Below are positions 9,331 to 18,700 of a DNA stretch of 64,000 nucleotides, one piece after another. The translations under genes were made by a program, and so were the position numbers. Every line of letters starts with the position of its first letter. The first letter of the stretch is position 1. A model generated the notes under the pieces. The model did not search any database. It saw only the letters and a list, made by a program, of their open reading frames with translations, and was not told the origin of the DNA. Source of the DNA: Streptococcus sp. S1 (GTDB lineage: Bacteria; Bacillota; Bacilli; Lactobacillales; Streptococcaceae); assembly GCF_034137685.1 (NCBI RefSeq), contig NZ_CP139418.1, forward strand, positions 647,001 to 711,000. The letters are read 5' to 3'.

Positions 9331-9340
9331 TCTGTTCTTA

Positions 9341-9349
9341 TGGTATAAT
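9341..9349 (+). promoter_or_regulatory. purR promoter, extended -10
   Basis: TGGTATAAT, a TATAAT with the TGn extension, 27 nt before the purR ATG. No clear -35 box. No PurBox pair was identified with certainty. Confidence 0.7.
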
Positions 9350-9375
9350 GATAGAAAAAACTACATGGTGAGAAA

Positions 9376-10191
9376 ATGAAATTAAGAAGAAGTGAACGGA
9401 TGGTCGTGATTTCTAATTACTTGATCAACCATCCCTATGAATTGACTAGTCTCAATACGTTTGCGGAAAAGTATGAGTCTGCCAAGTCTTCCATCTCAGA
9501 AGATATCGTGATCATTAAGCGTGCGTTTGAAGAGATGGAAATTGGAAATATTGAGACCATTACAGGAGCTGGAGGAGGCGTGATCTTTACACCGTCTATC
9601 TCAGATCAAGAATCCAAAGAAATCGTCGAGGATCTTTGCAAGCAACTGTCTGAAAGTGATCGTATCCTTCCTGGTGGCTACATTTACTTGTCTGATCTTT
9701 TGAGCAATCCGAAGATTTTGAATCGGATCGGACGCATCATTGCCAAAGCCTTCCGAGATAAGAAGATTGATGCTGTCATGACCGTAGCGACCAAGGGAGT
9801 TCCTTTAGCGAATGCAGTGGCTAATGTCTTGAATGTTCCATTCGTCATTGTCCGTCGTGATTTGAAAATCACAGAAGGGTCAACCGTTAGTGTCAACTAT
9901 GTTTCAGGCTCAAGTGGAGATCGCATTGAGAAAATGTTCCTTTCAAAACGGAGCCTAAAAGCAGGAAGCCGGGTCTTGATTGTCGATGACTTCCTTAAAG
10001 GTGGCGGAACGATTAACGGAATGGTCAGTCTCTTGGCTGAATTCGATTCTGAATTAGCAGGGGTAGCTGTCTTTGCAGATAATGCTGCAACCGACCGGGA
10101 ATTCTTTGAACACAAATCCTTATTGCGCGTGACCAACATCGATGTAAAAGAAAATAAATTGAGTGTCGAAGTTGGGAATATCTTTGATTAA
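9376..10191 (+). CDS. purR: Purine operon repressor PurR
   Basis: Controls purine synthesis and salvage genes through PurBoxes and senses PRPP or guanine nucleotides. 271 residues: an N-terminal winged helix (about 1-75, RRSERMVVISNYLI) and a phosphoribosyltransferase-type domain. The PRPP loop is VLIVDDFLKGGGT, which keeps the two acidic residues of type I PRTases. It has its own promoter and is preceded by a terminator. A secreted-protein gene follows at 24 nt and may be co-transcribed. Confidence 0.96.
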   Translation: MKLRRSERMVVISNYLINHPYELTSLNTFAEKYESAKSSISEDIVIIKRAFEEMEIGNIETITGAGGGVIFTPSISDQESKEIVEDLCKQLSESDRILPGGYIYLSDLLSNPKILNRIGRIIAKAFRDKKIDAVMTVATKGVPLANAVANVLNVPFVIVRRDLKITEGSTVSVNYVSGSSGDRIEKMFLSKRSLKAGSRVLIVDDFLKGGGTINGMVSLLAEFDSELAGVAVFADNAATDREFFEHKSLLRVTNIDVKENKLSVEVGNIFD

Positions 10192-10214
10192 GAGCAACAA
10201 AGGAGGATCAAAAA

Positions 10215-10799
10215 GTGAAAAGAATTTTAGATCGATTTGATAATAGTCCTTTGTGGATTCGCTTGGTGACAGTTCTTACCTTATCCTTTATTTTGGTAGC
10301 TGGCTTGTATACTGTTAAAAAGAATACAGCTGCTCAGGTAACGACAGAAATTCAACCTGCTAAAAAAACAGGTTCCCTTCCAGTGAAAAAGGAAACAAAG
10401 GAAGAAAAAGAAAAGAAGGAAGAAAAGAAAAATACAGAAGCTGCTGAAAAAGCAGTCGTTCAAATGGAAACAACTCCAAGTCAAGATTCTGTGAACGCTG
10501 CCCAGGCTGCTGTGAAGAAAGTCAAAGATGCAACTCAAAAGCAATCGCTTGAAGCCCGTATCCAATACATTGCTAACTATTATGGACTGACCTATGAGAG
10601 TGGTACTGTGACAACGCAGCAGACTCAAACAGACGCTAATGCCAACACGAACGCAAACGCGAATGCTAATGCCAATGACAATGCTAATGCCAATGCTGGA
10701 GTAGCTGGAGGCAATGCGACAGTTCAACCACAACAGCAACAACAGAATGCTCCAGCTGCAGCTACAGGGGCAGAAGAACCAGCTCAAGCTGGTCAATAG
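10215..10799 (+). CDS. Secreted or membrane-anchored protein with an Asn-Ala repeat tract
   Basis: 194 residues, GTG start after a perfect AGGAGG at 10201-10206. One hydrophobic segment (about 17-35) without a clear cleavage site suggests an N-terminal anchor or uncleaved signal. Then a Lys/Glu-rich stretch (about 50-75), a short predicted helical region (about 85-125), and a low-complexity tail: alternating Asn and Ala (about 139-165), then a Gln run and Ala/Pro-rich end. The repeat DNA uses mixed AAT/AAC and GCN codons. No catalytic domain is recognised. It lies in the purR transcript, but nothing ties it to purine control. Confidence 0.8.
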   Translation: MKRILDRFDNSPLWIRLVTVLTLSFILVAGLYTVKKNTAAQVTTEIQPAKKTGSLPVKKETKEEKEKKEEKKNTEAAEKAVVQMETTPSQDSVNAAQAAVKKVKDATQKQSLEARIQYIANYYGLTYESGTVTTQQTQTDANANTNANANANANDNANANAGVAGGNATVQPQQQQQNAPAAATGAEEPAQAGQ

Positions 10800-10837
10800 T
10801 GAACTTTTTCGACTTCTTTAAAAAATAAAAAAACATC

Positions 10838-10866
10838 TTGCAATCAAAGTGCCGTCATGTTATAAT
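10838..10866 (+). promoter_or_regulatory. Strong promoter of the rpsL-rpsG operon
   Basis: TTGCAA (10838-10843), 17-nt spacer, perfect TATAAT (10861-10866). It predicts a leader of about 130 nt before rpsL. Confidence 0.88.
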
Positions 10867-10871
10867 AATAG

Positions 10872-11004
10872 ACGGTACTTTTTACTTTTGGTCTCTCAAG
10901 AGTGTACAGGGACGTGCTGACAAATGTTGCAAAAGTACACACGGATGGTAGCTGTCACCAAGTGTACCATCACCAAAAATAAAAAATTTCACAGGAGAAT
11001 GTAG
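10872..11004 (+). promoter_or_regulatory. Structured 5' leader of rpsL, possible autoregulatory element
   Basis: GTGTAC occurs at 10912-10917 and again at 10962-10967, while its partner GTACAC occurs once between them (10935-10940). Two mutually exclusive stems are therefore possible. A further stem pairs GGATGGTA (10943-10950) with TACCATC from 10965. The leader ends in a ribosome site, CAGGAG. No known leader family was recognised. Confidence 0.45.
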
Positions 11005-11418
11005 ATGCCTACAATTAACCAATTGGTTCGCAAACCGCGTAAATCAAAAGTAGAAAAATCTAAATCACCAGCTTTGAACGTTGGTTACAACAGTCATAAA
11101 AAAGTTCAAACAAACGTTTCTTCACCACAAAAACGTGGTGTTGCAACTCGTGTTGGAACAATGACACCTAAAAAACCTAACTCTGCCCTTCGTAAATTTG
11201 CCCGTGTACGTTTGAGCAACTTGATCGAAGTGACTGCTTATATCCCAGGTATCGGACACAACTTGCAAGAACACAGCGTGGTTCTTCTTCGTGGTGGACG
11301 TGTAAAAGACCTTCCAGGGGTACGTTACCATATCGTCCGTGGTGCACTTGATACTGCAGGTGTAAACGATCGTAAACAAGGCCGTTCTAAATACGGTACT
11401 AAAAAACCAAAAGCATAA
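11005..11418 (+). CDS. rpsL: 30S ribosomal protein S12
   Basis: 137 residues, full length. The diagnostic [21 protein letters not shown] and [13 protein letters not shown] loops are present. The residues linked to streptomycin resistance are wild type (Lys in TPKKPN and in GGRVKDLPG). S12 sits at the decoding centre of the 30S subunit. It is first gene of the rpsL-rpsG operon, with a strong promoter and a long leader, and rpsG follows after 19 nt. Confidence 0.99.
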   Translation: MPTINQLVRKPRKSKVEKSKSPALNVGYNSHKKVQTNVSSPQKRGVATRVGTMTPKKPNSALRKFARVRLSNLIEVTAYIPGIGHNLQEHSVVLLRGGRVKDLPGVRYHIVRGALDTAGVNDRKQGRSKYGTKKPKA

Positions 11419-11437
11419 GGAAAGGGGATAAAGAAAA

Positions 11438-11908
11438 ATGAGTCGTAAAAACCGTGCGCCTAAACGCGATGTATTGCCAGATCCGCTTTACAATTCACAA
11501 TTAGTTACTCGTCTTATCAACCGCGTTATGCTTGATGGTAAACGTGGTACAGCTGCTTCAATCGTTTACGGAGCTTTCGAACAAATTAAAGAAGCTACTG
11601 GAAACGATGCTCTTGAAGTATTCGAAACAGCTATGGAAAACATCATGCCTGTACTTGAAGTACGTGCTCGCCGTGTCGGTGGTTCTAACTACCAAGTCCC
11701 AGTTGAAGTTCGTCCAGAACGTCGTACAACACTTGGACTTCGTTGGTTGGTAACAATCGCTCGTCAACGTGGTGAACACACAATGGTTGATCGTCTTGCA
11801 AAAGAAATCTTGGATGCAGCGAACAACACTGGTGCAGCTGTTAAGAAACGTGAAGATACTCACCGTATGGCTGAAGCTAACCGTGCATTCGCACACTTCC
11901 GCTGGTAA
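11438..11908 (+). CDS. rpsG: 30S ribosomal protein S7
   Basis: 156 residues. Typical start [29 protein letters not shown] hairpin and the C-terminal [16 protein letters not shown]7 nucleates the head of the 30S subunit near the exit site. In E. coli S7 is the autogenous regulator of the str operon; whether it acts on the leader or the structured 3' region here is open. Confidence 0.99.
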   Translation: MSRKNRAPKRDVLPDPLYNSQLVTRLINRVMLDGKRGTAASIVYGAFEQIKEATGNDALEVFETAMENIMPVLEVRARRVGGSNYQVPVEVRPERRTTLGLRWLVTIARQRGEHTMVDRLAKEILDAANNTGAAVKKREDTHRMAEANRAFAHFRW

Positions 11909-12011
11909 GATTAAGATACTAAGGGCGTTAAAAAAGCGACTGAAATTAGGAAGCTTGACGAAGAATCAAAGATTCTAGGAAAGCTTATCTATTTTCCGAG
12001 CTTTTAGCCCA

Positions 12012-12042
12012 GGTTCAATTGAGCTCGATCAGCTCTTGAACC
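12012..12042 (+). other. Stem-loop in the rpsG-fusA gap without a U tract
   Basis: GGTTCAA (12012-12018) pairs with TTGAACC (12036-12042) and GAGCT with AGCTC inside it. No T run follows, so it is not a standard terminator. The 270-nt gap otherwise holds a terminator and the fusA promoter. Confidence 0.5.
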
Positions 12043-12095
12043 CAATTCAACTCTTCTTAAAAGTTGGAACCAAAACTTAGCATGAAAACACTGAG

Positions 12096-12126
12096 AACGG
12101 GTAGGTCCTGCCTATCCGTTTTTATT
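12096..12126 (+). terminator. Terminator before fusA
   Basis: Ten-bp stem AACGGGTAGG/CCTATCCGTT with a TCCTG loop, followed by TTTATT. It should end the rpsL-rpsG transcript. Confidence 0.85.
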
Positions 12127-12135
12127 AAATCATGT

Positions 12136-12141
12136 TATAAT
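12136..12141 (+). promoter_or_regulatory. fusA promoter -10
   Basis: TATAAT 38 nt before the fusA ATG and directly after the terminator. The -35 region is weak. Confidence 0.65.
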
Positions 12142-12179
12142 AGAATATAGAAATAAAAAATATAGGAGAAACAAACCTC

Positions 12180-14261
12180 ATGGCACGCGAATTTTCACTT
12201 GAAAAAACTCGTAATATCGGTATCATGGCTCACGTCGATGCTGGTAAAACAACTACAACTGAGCGTATCCTTTACTACACTGGTAAGATTCACAAAATCG
12301 GTGAAACTCACGAAGGTGCGTCACAAATGGACTGGATGGAGCAAGAGCAAGAACGTGGTATCACTATCACATCTGCCGCTACGACAGCTCAATGGAAAGA
12401 CACTCGTGTAAACATCATCGACACACCAGGACACGTGGACTTCACTATCGAAGTTCAACGTTCACTCCGCGTTTTGGACGGTGCTGTAACCGTTCTTGAC
12501 TCACAATCAGGTGTTGAACCTCAAACTGAAACAGTTTGGCGTCAAGCAACTGAATACGGAGTTCCACGTATCGTATTCGCTAACAAGATGGATAAAATCG
12601 GTGCTGACTTCCTTTACTCAGTAAGCACACTTCATGACCGTCTTCAAGCAAACGCTCACCCAATTCAATTGCCAATCGGTGCTGAAGATGACTTCCGCGG
12701 AATCATTGACTTGATCAAGATGAAAGCTGAAATCTATACTAACGACCTTGGTACAGATATCCTTGAAGAAGATATTCCAGCTGAATACCTTGAACAAGCT
12801 CAAGAATACCGTGAAAAATTGGTTGAAGCAGTTGCTGAAACTGATGAAGACTTGATGATGAAATACCTTGAAGGGGAAGAAATCACTAACGAAGAATTGA
12901 AAGCTGGTATCCGTAAAGCTACAATCAACGTTGAATTCTACCCAGTACTTTGTGGTTCAGCCTTCAAGAACAAAGGGGTTCAATTGATGTTGGATGCAGT
13001 CCTTGACTACCTTCCAAGCCCACTTGATATCCCTGCAATCAAGGGTGTAAACCCAGATACAGACGAAGAAGAAGAACGTCCAGCATCTGATGAAGAGCCA
13101 TTTGCAGCTCTTGCCTTCAAGATCATGACTGACCCATTCGTAGGTCGTTTGACATTCTTCCGTGTTTACTCAGGTGTCTTGAACTCAGGTTCATACGTCT
13201 TGAACACTTCTAAAGGTAAACGTGAACGTATCGGACGTATCCTTCAAATGCACGCCAACACTCGTAAAGAAATCGAAACAGTTTACTCTGGAGATATCGC
13301 TGCTGCCGTTGGTTTGAAAGATACTACAACTGGTGACTCATTGACAGATGAAAAAGCAAAAATCATCCTTGAATCAATCGAAGTTCCAGAACCAGTTATC
13401 CAATTGATGGTTGAGCCTAAATCTAAAGCAGACCAAGACAAGATGGGTATCGCCCTTCAAAAATTGGCTGAAGAAGATCCAACATTCCGCGTTGAAACAA
13501 ACCCTGAAACTGGTGAAACAGTTATCTCTGGTATGGGTGAGTTGCACTTGGATGTCCTTGTTGACCGTATGAAACGTGAATTCAAGGTTGAAGCTAACGT
13601 TGGTGCTCCTCAAGTATCTTACCGCGAAACATTCCGCGCTTCTACACAAGCACGTGGATTCTTCAAACGTCAATCTGGTGGTAAAGGTCAGTTTGGTGAT
13701 GTTTGGATCGAATTTACTCCAAACGAAGAAGGTAAAGGATTCGAGTTCGAAAATGCTATCGTCGGTGGTGTGGTTCCACGTGAATTCATCCCTGCAGTAG
13801 AAAAAGGACTTCAAGAATCTATGGCGAACGGTGTTCTTGCTGGTTACCCAATGGTTGACGTGAAAGCGAAGCTTTACGATGGTTCATACCACGATGTCGA
13901 CTCATCTGAAACTGCCTTCAAGATCGCTGCATCTCTTGCACTTAAAGAAGCTGCTAAGACTGCACAACCAGCTATCCTTGAACCAATGATGCTTGTAACC
14001 ATCACAGTTCCTGAAGAAAACCTTGGGGATGTTATGGGTCACGTAACTGCTCGTCGTGGACGTGTAGATGGTATGGAAGCACACGGTGCAAGCCAAATCG
14101 TTCGTGCTTATGTGCCACTTGCTGAAATGTTCGGTTACGCTACTGTCCTTCGTTCTGCAACTCAAGGACGTGGTACGTTCATGATGGTATTTGACCACTA
14201 CGAAGATGTACCAAAATCAGTACAAGAAGAAATCATTAAAAAAGCTAAAGGTGAAGCTTAA
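12180..14261 (+). CDS. fusA: Translation elongation factor G
   Basis: GTPase that drives ribosome translocation. 693 residues, normal length. G1 [15 protein letters not shown]3 DTPGHVDF and G4 NKMDK are intact. Domains II-V follow, including the fusidic-acid region and the [10 protein letters not shown] of domain III. Codon use is strongly biased to favoured codons, like rpsL, gapA and pgk. Its own promoter and a terminator on each side make it a separate transcript from rpsL-rpsG. Confidence 0.99.
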   Translation: MAREFSLEKTRNIGIMAHVDAGKTTTTERILYYTGKIHKIGETHEGASQMDWMEQEQERGITITSAATTAQWKDTRVNIIDTPGHVDFTIEVQRSLRVLDGAVTVLDSQSGVEPQTETVWRQATEYGVPRIVFANKMDKIGADFLYSVSTLHDRLQANAHPIQLPIGAEDDFRGIIDLIKMKAEIYTNDLGTDILEEDIPAEYLEQAQEYREKLVEAVAETDEDLMMKYLEGEEITNEELKAGIRKATINVEFYPVLCGSAFKNKGVQLMLDAVLDYLPSPLDIPAIKGVNPDTDEEEERPASDEEPFAALAFKIMTDPFVGRLTFFRVYSGVLNSGSYVLNTSKGKRERIGRILQMHANTRKEIETVYSGDIAAAVGLKDTTTGDSLTDEKAKIILESIEVPEPVIQLMVEPKSKADQDKMGIALQKLAEEDPTFRVETNPETGETVISGMGELHLDVLVDRMKREFKVEANVGAPQVSYRETFRASTQARGFFKRQSGGKGQFGDVWIEFTPNEEGKGFEFENAIVGGVVPREFIPAVEKGLQESMANGVLAGYPMVDVKAKLYDGSYHDVDSSETAFKIAASLALKEAAKTAQPAILEPMMLVTITVPEENLGDVMGHVTARRGRVDGMEAHGASQIVRAYVPLAEMFGYATVLRSATQGRGTFMMVFDHYEDVPKSVQEEIIKKAKGEA

Positions 14262-14276
14262 TTTGCCAAAGCTAAA

Positions 14277-14307
14277 AAACTCTTCCCAAAATGGGAAGAG
14301 TTTTTCT
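14277..14307 (+). terminator. fusA terminator
   Basis: AAACTCTTCCC/GGGAAGAGTTT stem with an AAAAT loop, followed by TTCTTT. Confidence 0.9.
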
Positions 14308-14425
14308 TTGTTCAAAAAGTGAGTGCAAGTAAAAAAGCATCCCTACTATCGATCAAGACTTTGTGAAAAACTTTAATAAAAGAGGTGGTGATCTATGATA
14401 AATCTTGCTTTTCGTTGGGAAATAG

Positions 14426-14454
14426 TTGCTTTTTAATGCAATAAAGTATATAAT
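14426..14454 (+). promoter_or_regulatory. gapA promoter
   Basis: TTGCTT (14426-14431), 17-nt spacer, TATAAT (14449-14454). It leaves a leader of about 80 nt before gapA, ending in AAGGAGG. Confidence 0.85.
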
Positions 14455-14540
14455 AGAGACTGTTAAAAGATGTTTGGCGCTGTGTCAAGTTACTCTTTTC
14501 ACAAAAAAATTTTTTGATTTTCATAAGGAGGAAATCACGA

Positions 14541-15551
14541 ATGGTAGTTAAAGTTGGTATTAACGGTTTCGGTCGTATCGGACGTCTTGCTTTCCGTCGT
14601 ATCCAAAACGTAGAAGGTGTTGAAGTTACTCGCATCAACGACCTTACAGATCCAGTTATGCTTGCACACTTGTTGAAATACGATACAACTCAAGGTCGTT
14701 TCGACGGTACTGTGGAAGTTAAAGAAGGTGGATTCGAAGTTAACGGTAAATTCGTTAAAGTTTCTGCTGAACGCGATCCAGAACAAATCGACTGGGCTAA
14801 CGACGGTGTAGAAATCGTTCTTGAAGCAACTGGTTTCTTTGCTACTAAAGCAGCTGCTGAAAAACACTTGCATGCTGGTGGTGCTAAGAAAGTTGTTATC
14901 ACTGCTCCTGGTGGATCAGATGTTAAAACAGTCGTATTTAACACTAACCACGATATTCTTGATGGTACTGAAACAGTTATCTCAGGTGCTTCATGTACTA
15001 CAAACTGCTTGGCTCCAATGGCTAAAGCTCTTCAAGATAACTTCGGTGTTGTTGAAGGATTGATGACTACTATCCACGCTTACACTGGTGACCAAATGAT
15101 CCTTGACGGTCCACACCGTAAAGGTGACCTTCGTCGTGCACGCGCTGGTGCTGCTAACATCGTTCCTAACTCAACTGGTGCTGCTAAAGCAATCGGTTTG
15201 GTTATCCCTGAATTGAACGGTAAATTGGACGGAGCTGCACAACGCGTTCCTGTTCCAACTGGATCAGTTACTGAATTGGTAGTTGTTCTTGACAAGAACG
15301 TTACTGTTGATGAAGTGAATGCAGCTATGAAAGCAGCTTCAAACGAATCATACGGTTACACTGAAGATCCAATCGTATCTTCAGACGTTGTAGGTATGTC
15401 TTACGGATCATTGTTTGACGCAACTCAAACTAAAGTTATTGACGTTGACGGTAAACAATTGGTTAAAGTTGTTTCATGGTATGACAACGAAATGTCTTAC
15501 ACTGCACAACTTGTTCGTACTCTTGAATACTTCGCAAAAATTGCTAAATAA
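14541..15551 (+). CDS. gapA: Glyceraldehyde-3-phosphate dehydrogenase, type I
   Basis: NAD-dependent glycolytic enzyme making 1,3-bisphosphoglycerate. 336 residues from ATG 14541, which follows AAGGAGG; an upstream in-frame start adds residues with no homology and is rejected. NAD fold [10 protein letters not shown] at the N terminus. Active site [12 protein letters not shown], with the catalytic Cys, and the later HAYTGDQ. Very strong codon bias. In streptococci the protein is also found on the cell surface (known for the family, not visible here). Confidence 0.99.
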   Translation: MVVKVGINGFGRIGRLAFRRIQNVEGVEVTRINDLTDPVMLAHLLKYDTTQGRFDGTVEVKEGGFEVNGKFVKVSAERDPEQIDWANDGVEIVLEATGFFATKAAAEKHLHAGGAKKVVITAPGGSDVKTVVFNTNHDILDGTETVISGASCTTNCLAPMAKALQDNFGVVEGLMTTIHAYTGDQMILDGPHRKGDLRRARAGAANIVPNSTGAAKAIGLVIPELNGKLDGAAQRVPVPTGSVTELVVVLDKNVTVDEVNAAMKAASNESYGYTEDPIVSSDVVGMSYGSLFDATQTKVIDVDGKQLVKVVSWYDNEMSYTAQLVRTLEYFAKIAK

Positions 15552-15565
15552 TTCATGCGTATGAA

Positions 15566-15592
15566 GAGAGGAGGGATACCTCCTCTTTTTTT
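15566..15592 (+). terminator. gapA terminator
   Basis: GAGGAGG/CCTCCTC stem with a GATA loop and seven T residues. Confidence 0.93.
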
Positions 15593-15642
15593 GTACTTTT
15601 TTTAGGGCTTTCTCATCATATTATAGGAATTGCCAGAATAGA

Positions 15643-15672
15643 TTGACAGTGCTAAATAGATTAGGGTATCCT
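15643..15672 (+). promoter_or_regulatory. Probable promoter of the endoglycosidase gene
   Basis: TTGACA at 15643-15648 and TATCCT at 15667-15672 with an 18-nt spacer. A second possible -10, TACAAT at 15695-15700, lies closer to the cre site but has a poor -35. Confidence 0.5.
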
Positions 15673-15703
15673 ATTCTTGATTGGAGATTTCTAATACAAT
15701 GAA

Positions 15704-15718
15704 ATGAAAGCGATTACA
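15704..15718 (+). promoter_or_regulatory. cre site (CcpA operator)
   Basis: ATGAAAGCGATTACA fits the cre consensus WTGNAARCGNWWWCA at every position. It lies just downstream of the promoter elements, the position typical for carbon catabolite repression of glycoside hydrolase genes. Confidence 0.85.
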
Positions 15719-15785
15719 GGTCGTGAAGAAAGGAGCCAATAGAAATCGCTCAAGAAAAAGAAAAAAACCATACAAGGAGGTCAAG

Positions 15786-18700
15786 ATGAAAGGTCATCTA
15801 TTTGAAAAGAAAGAACGATTTAGTATACGAAAATTCAGTGTGGGAGTTTGCTCCGCATTGATTGGGTTAGCATTTTTAGGAACAGGTGCTGTCTCTGCAG
15901 ATGAGGCGGTTTCTACTAGTGAACAAGCCTTGGAAAGCTCTTCAGCAACGACCGAAGACGTCAATCATCTAGTGAGAGAAGCTAGCGTCTATACTGCAGA
16001 TGCAGTCTTACCTTCTGCAGAAACGGAAAAACCAGCCGCAGAAGCGCTCACTCCAGAGGCTAGTCCTACAAGTACAGAAGCTAGCTCGACAACTACAGAT
16101 ACTCCAGCTGTTTTAGAGACTGAAAAACCAAAAGCTACTGCTGAAAAAGTGGCTGATTTACCAACCAATGAAGAAAAACAATTAAGACCCAAAGAAGTTA
16201 AGTTCGATACCTGGGAAGATCTCTTGAAGTGGGAACCAGGAAAACGAGTGGATGACGATATGAATAGAGCAAGCGTCCCACTTGCGAGTCGTTTTCAAGG
16301 GAAACAAATTAATGAACAAGCTAATCCTGAGGCGAAGATCCAAGCACTGTCAAACATGAACTCCAAAGCCAAGGATCATGCGTCTGTCGGAGGGGAAGAG
16401 TTTAAGGCCTATGCTTTTGATTACTGGCAATATTTGGACTCCATGGTCTTTTGGGAAGGGCTGGTTCCATCAGCAGATGTGATCGATGCTGCCCACCGAA
16501 ATGGGGTTCCTATTTATGGAACAATCTTTTATAACTGGTCTAGCAGCATCAAGGATCAAGAACATTTTGCAGAAACCTTGAAAGAAGATAGTGAAGGCTC
16601 TAAAACCTTCCCGATCGCCCGTAAATTAGTCGAACTTGCCAAGTACTATGGCTTTGATGGTTACTTTATCAACCAAGAAACGACTGGAAATCTTGTAGAA
16701 CCATTGGGTCCAAAATTGAGAGATTTTCTTCTTTATACCAAGGAATATGCGAAAAGTCTGAACTATCCGATTAAGTATTCTTGGTATGATGCTATGACTT
16801 ATGAATATGGCCGTTACCATGAGAATGCGCTGGGAGAATACAACTACAATTTCATGCAGCCAGAAAATGGGGAAAATCCAGTTGATACCTTCTTTGCTAA
16901 CTTTAACTGGGGCAAATCAGAAGTTGATTATTCCATCAGTACAGCCAAATGGATTAATCGGAATCCTTATGATGTTCTTGCTGGACTCGAGCTCCAAAAA
17001 GGAGGCTCTTATAAGACTAATGTAGACTGGAATGCCATTTTAGATGAACATGGCAAGTTGCGTCTATCCCTTGGTCTTTATGCGCCAGATACGATTACAG
17101 GTCTAGGAAAGACTGGAGAAGGATACCATACCCATGAAGATCTATTCTGGACAGGTTTCCAAGGAGATCCGACTAAAGGAAAACCAGCAGACCAATCTTG
17201 GTACGGTATGTCCAATCTAGTAGTGGACAAAACTCCTATTACAAGTGAAGATTTCAATACTTCCTTCAATACTGGACACGGAAAACACTGGTTTGTGGAT
17301 GGCAAGATTTCTAAAGAAGGGGAGTGGAACTACCGTTCTGTTTCTGGCTACCTTCCAACCTGGCGTTGGTGGGTAGAGCATAGTGAAGATAGTACACCAT
17401 TGAAAGGTCGCTATGATTTTGATCAAGCCTACAATGGAGGAAATTCTCTAGCCTTTGAAGGAGATTTAAAAGCCAATAGCAGTCAAAATATCATGCTCTA
17501 TTCGACCAAGATCCCTGTGACAGAAACGACCAAGTTGAGCGTCTCTCACAAGGGCGGGGTCGGAGCAGCTGCTTGGGTAGCTGTTGCCACCAAAGAAGAC
17601 TACTCTGAATACGAATGGAAAGAATTGACACCGAGTGCGGATTGGTCTACTCAAACCTTTGATTTGGGAAGTTTGGCTGGCAAGACCATTTATGCTGTGA
17701 AGATGTTCTTTGACCATGATACGGATGTCAAAGACTACAAATTTAATCTCGGCCAATTGTCGATTACGTCAAACCAAGAGAAACCAGCGACTCCAGCAGA
17801 AGTATCCGTTCGAGCAAAACGTCTACAAAATGCGCAAGAAGCAGAAGCAGTCCTCAATTTTAAAGGGGTAGCAGATGCGGATTATTATGAAGTCTATGAA
17901 AAAGATGGCGACAACTGGCGTCTTTTAACAGGGTCTTCTGCGACAACCGTCTATCTACCAAAAATTAGCCGTTCAGCAATTGCTGAAGGAACGACTCAGG
18001 ACCTCAAGGTTGTGGCAGTGGGGAAGAACGGCCAACGTTCAGATGCAGGGACTGTGGCCTTTGATTGGGGCATGACCGTGTCAGATACCAGTCTTCCAAA
18101 AGCTTTAGCACCAAACGTGGTCATTGGAGCGAAAGTGATCGGTTCGAGCTTCCCAGATGCGGATGGTAGTGAAGGCATTGAAGGCATGTTAAATGGGACC
18201 ATTACCAGTCTTTCAGATAAATGGTCTTCTGCTCAATTGAGTGGAACCGTCGATATCCGCTTGACACAACCTCGGACCATTGTTCGTTGGGTCATGGACC
18301 ATGCCGGTGCTGGTGGGGAATCTGTCGATGATGGCAAGATGAATACCCGTGACTTCGACCTTTACTACAAGGACGAAGCCGGTGAATGGAAACTCGCTAA
18401 GGAAGTTCGTGGCAATAAAGCCCATGTGTCTGACATTACACTTGATCATCCGATCAAGGCTCAAGACTGGCGTCTCCATGTCATTACAGCAGATAACGGC
18501 ACCCCATGGCAAGCCATCCGGATTTACAACTGGAAGATGTATGAAAGTCTAGATACTGAGACGGTCAACATTCCGATGAAAAATGCCGCAGCGCAAAACC
18601 TAGGTAATCATTTTGTCCAAGTCGGTTTCAAAGATGTCCCAGCTCATACTACTCTGACTCTTTATGCCGATAAAGAAGCCACTAGTCCAATTGCGACCAT

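Noticed and set aside
10629..10715. Asn-Ala repeat as a CRISPR-like or malaria CSP-like repeat
   Set aside because: It is an in-frame coding tract with irregular codons, no spacers, and only superficial likeness to NANP.
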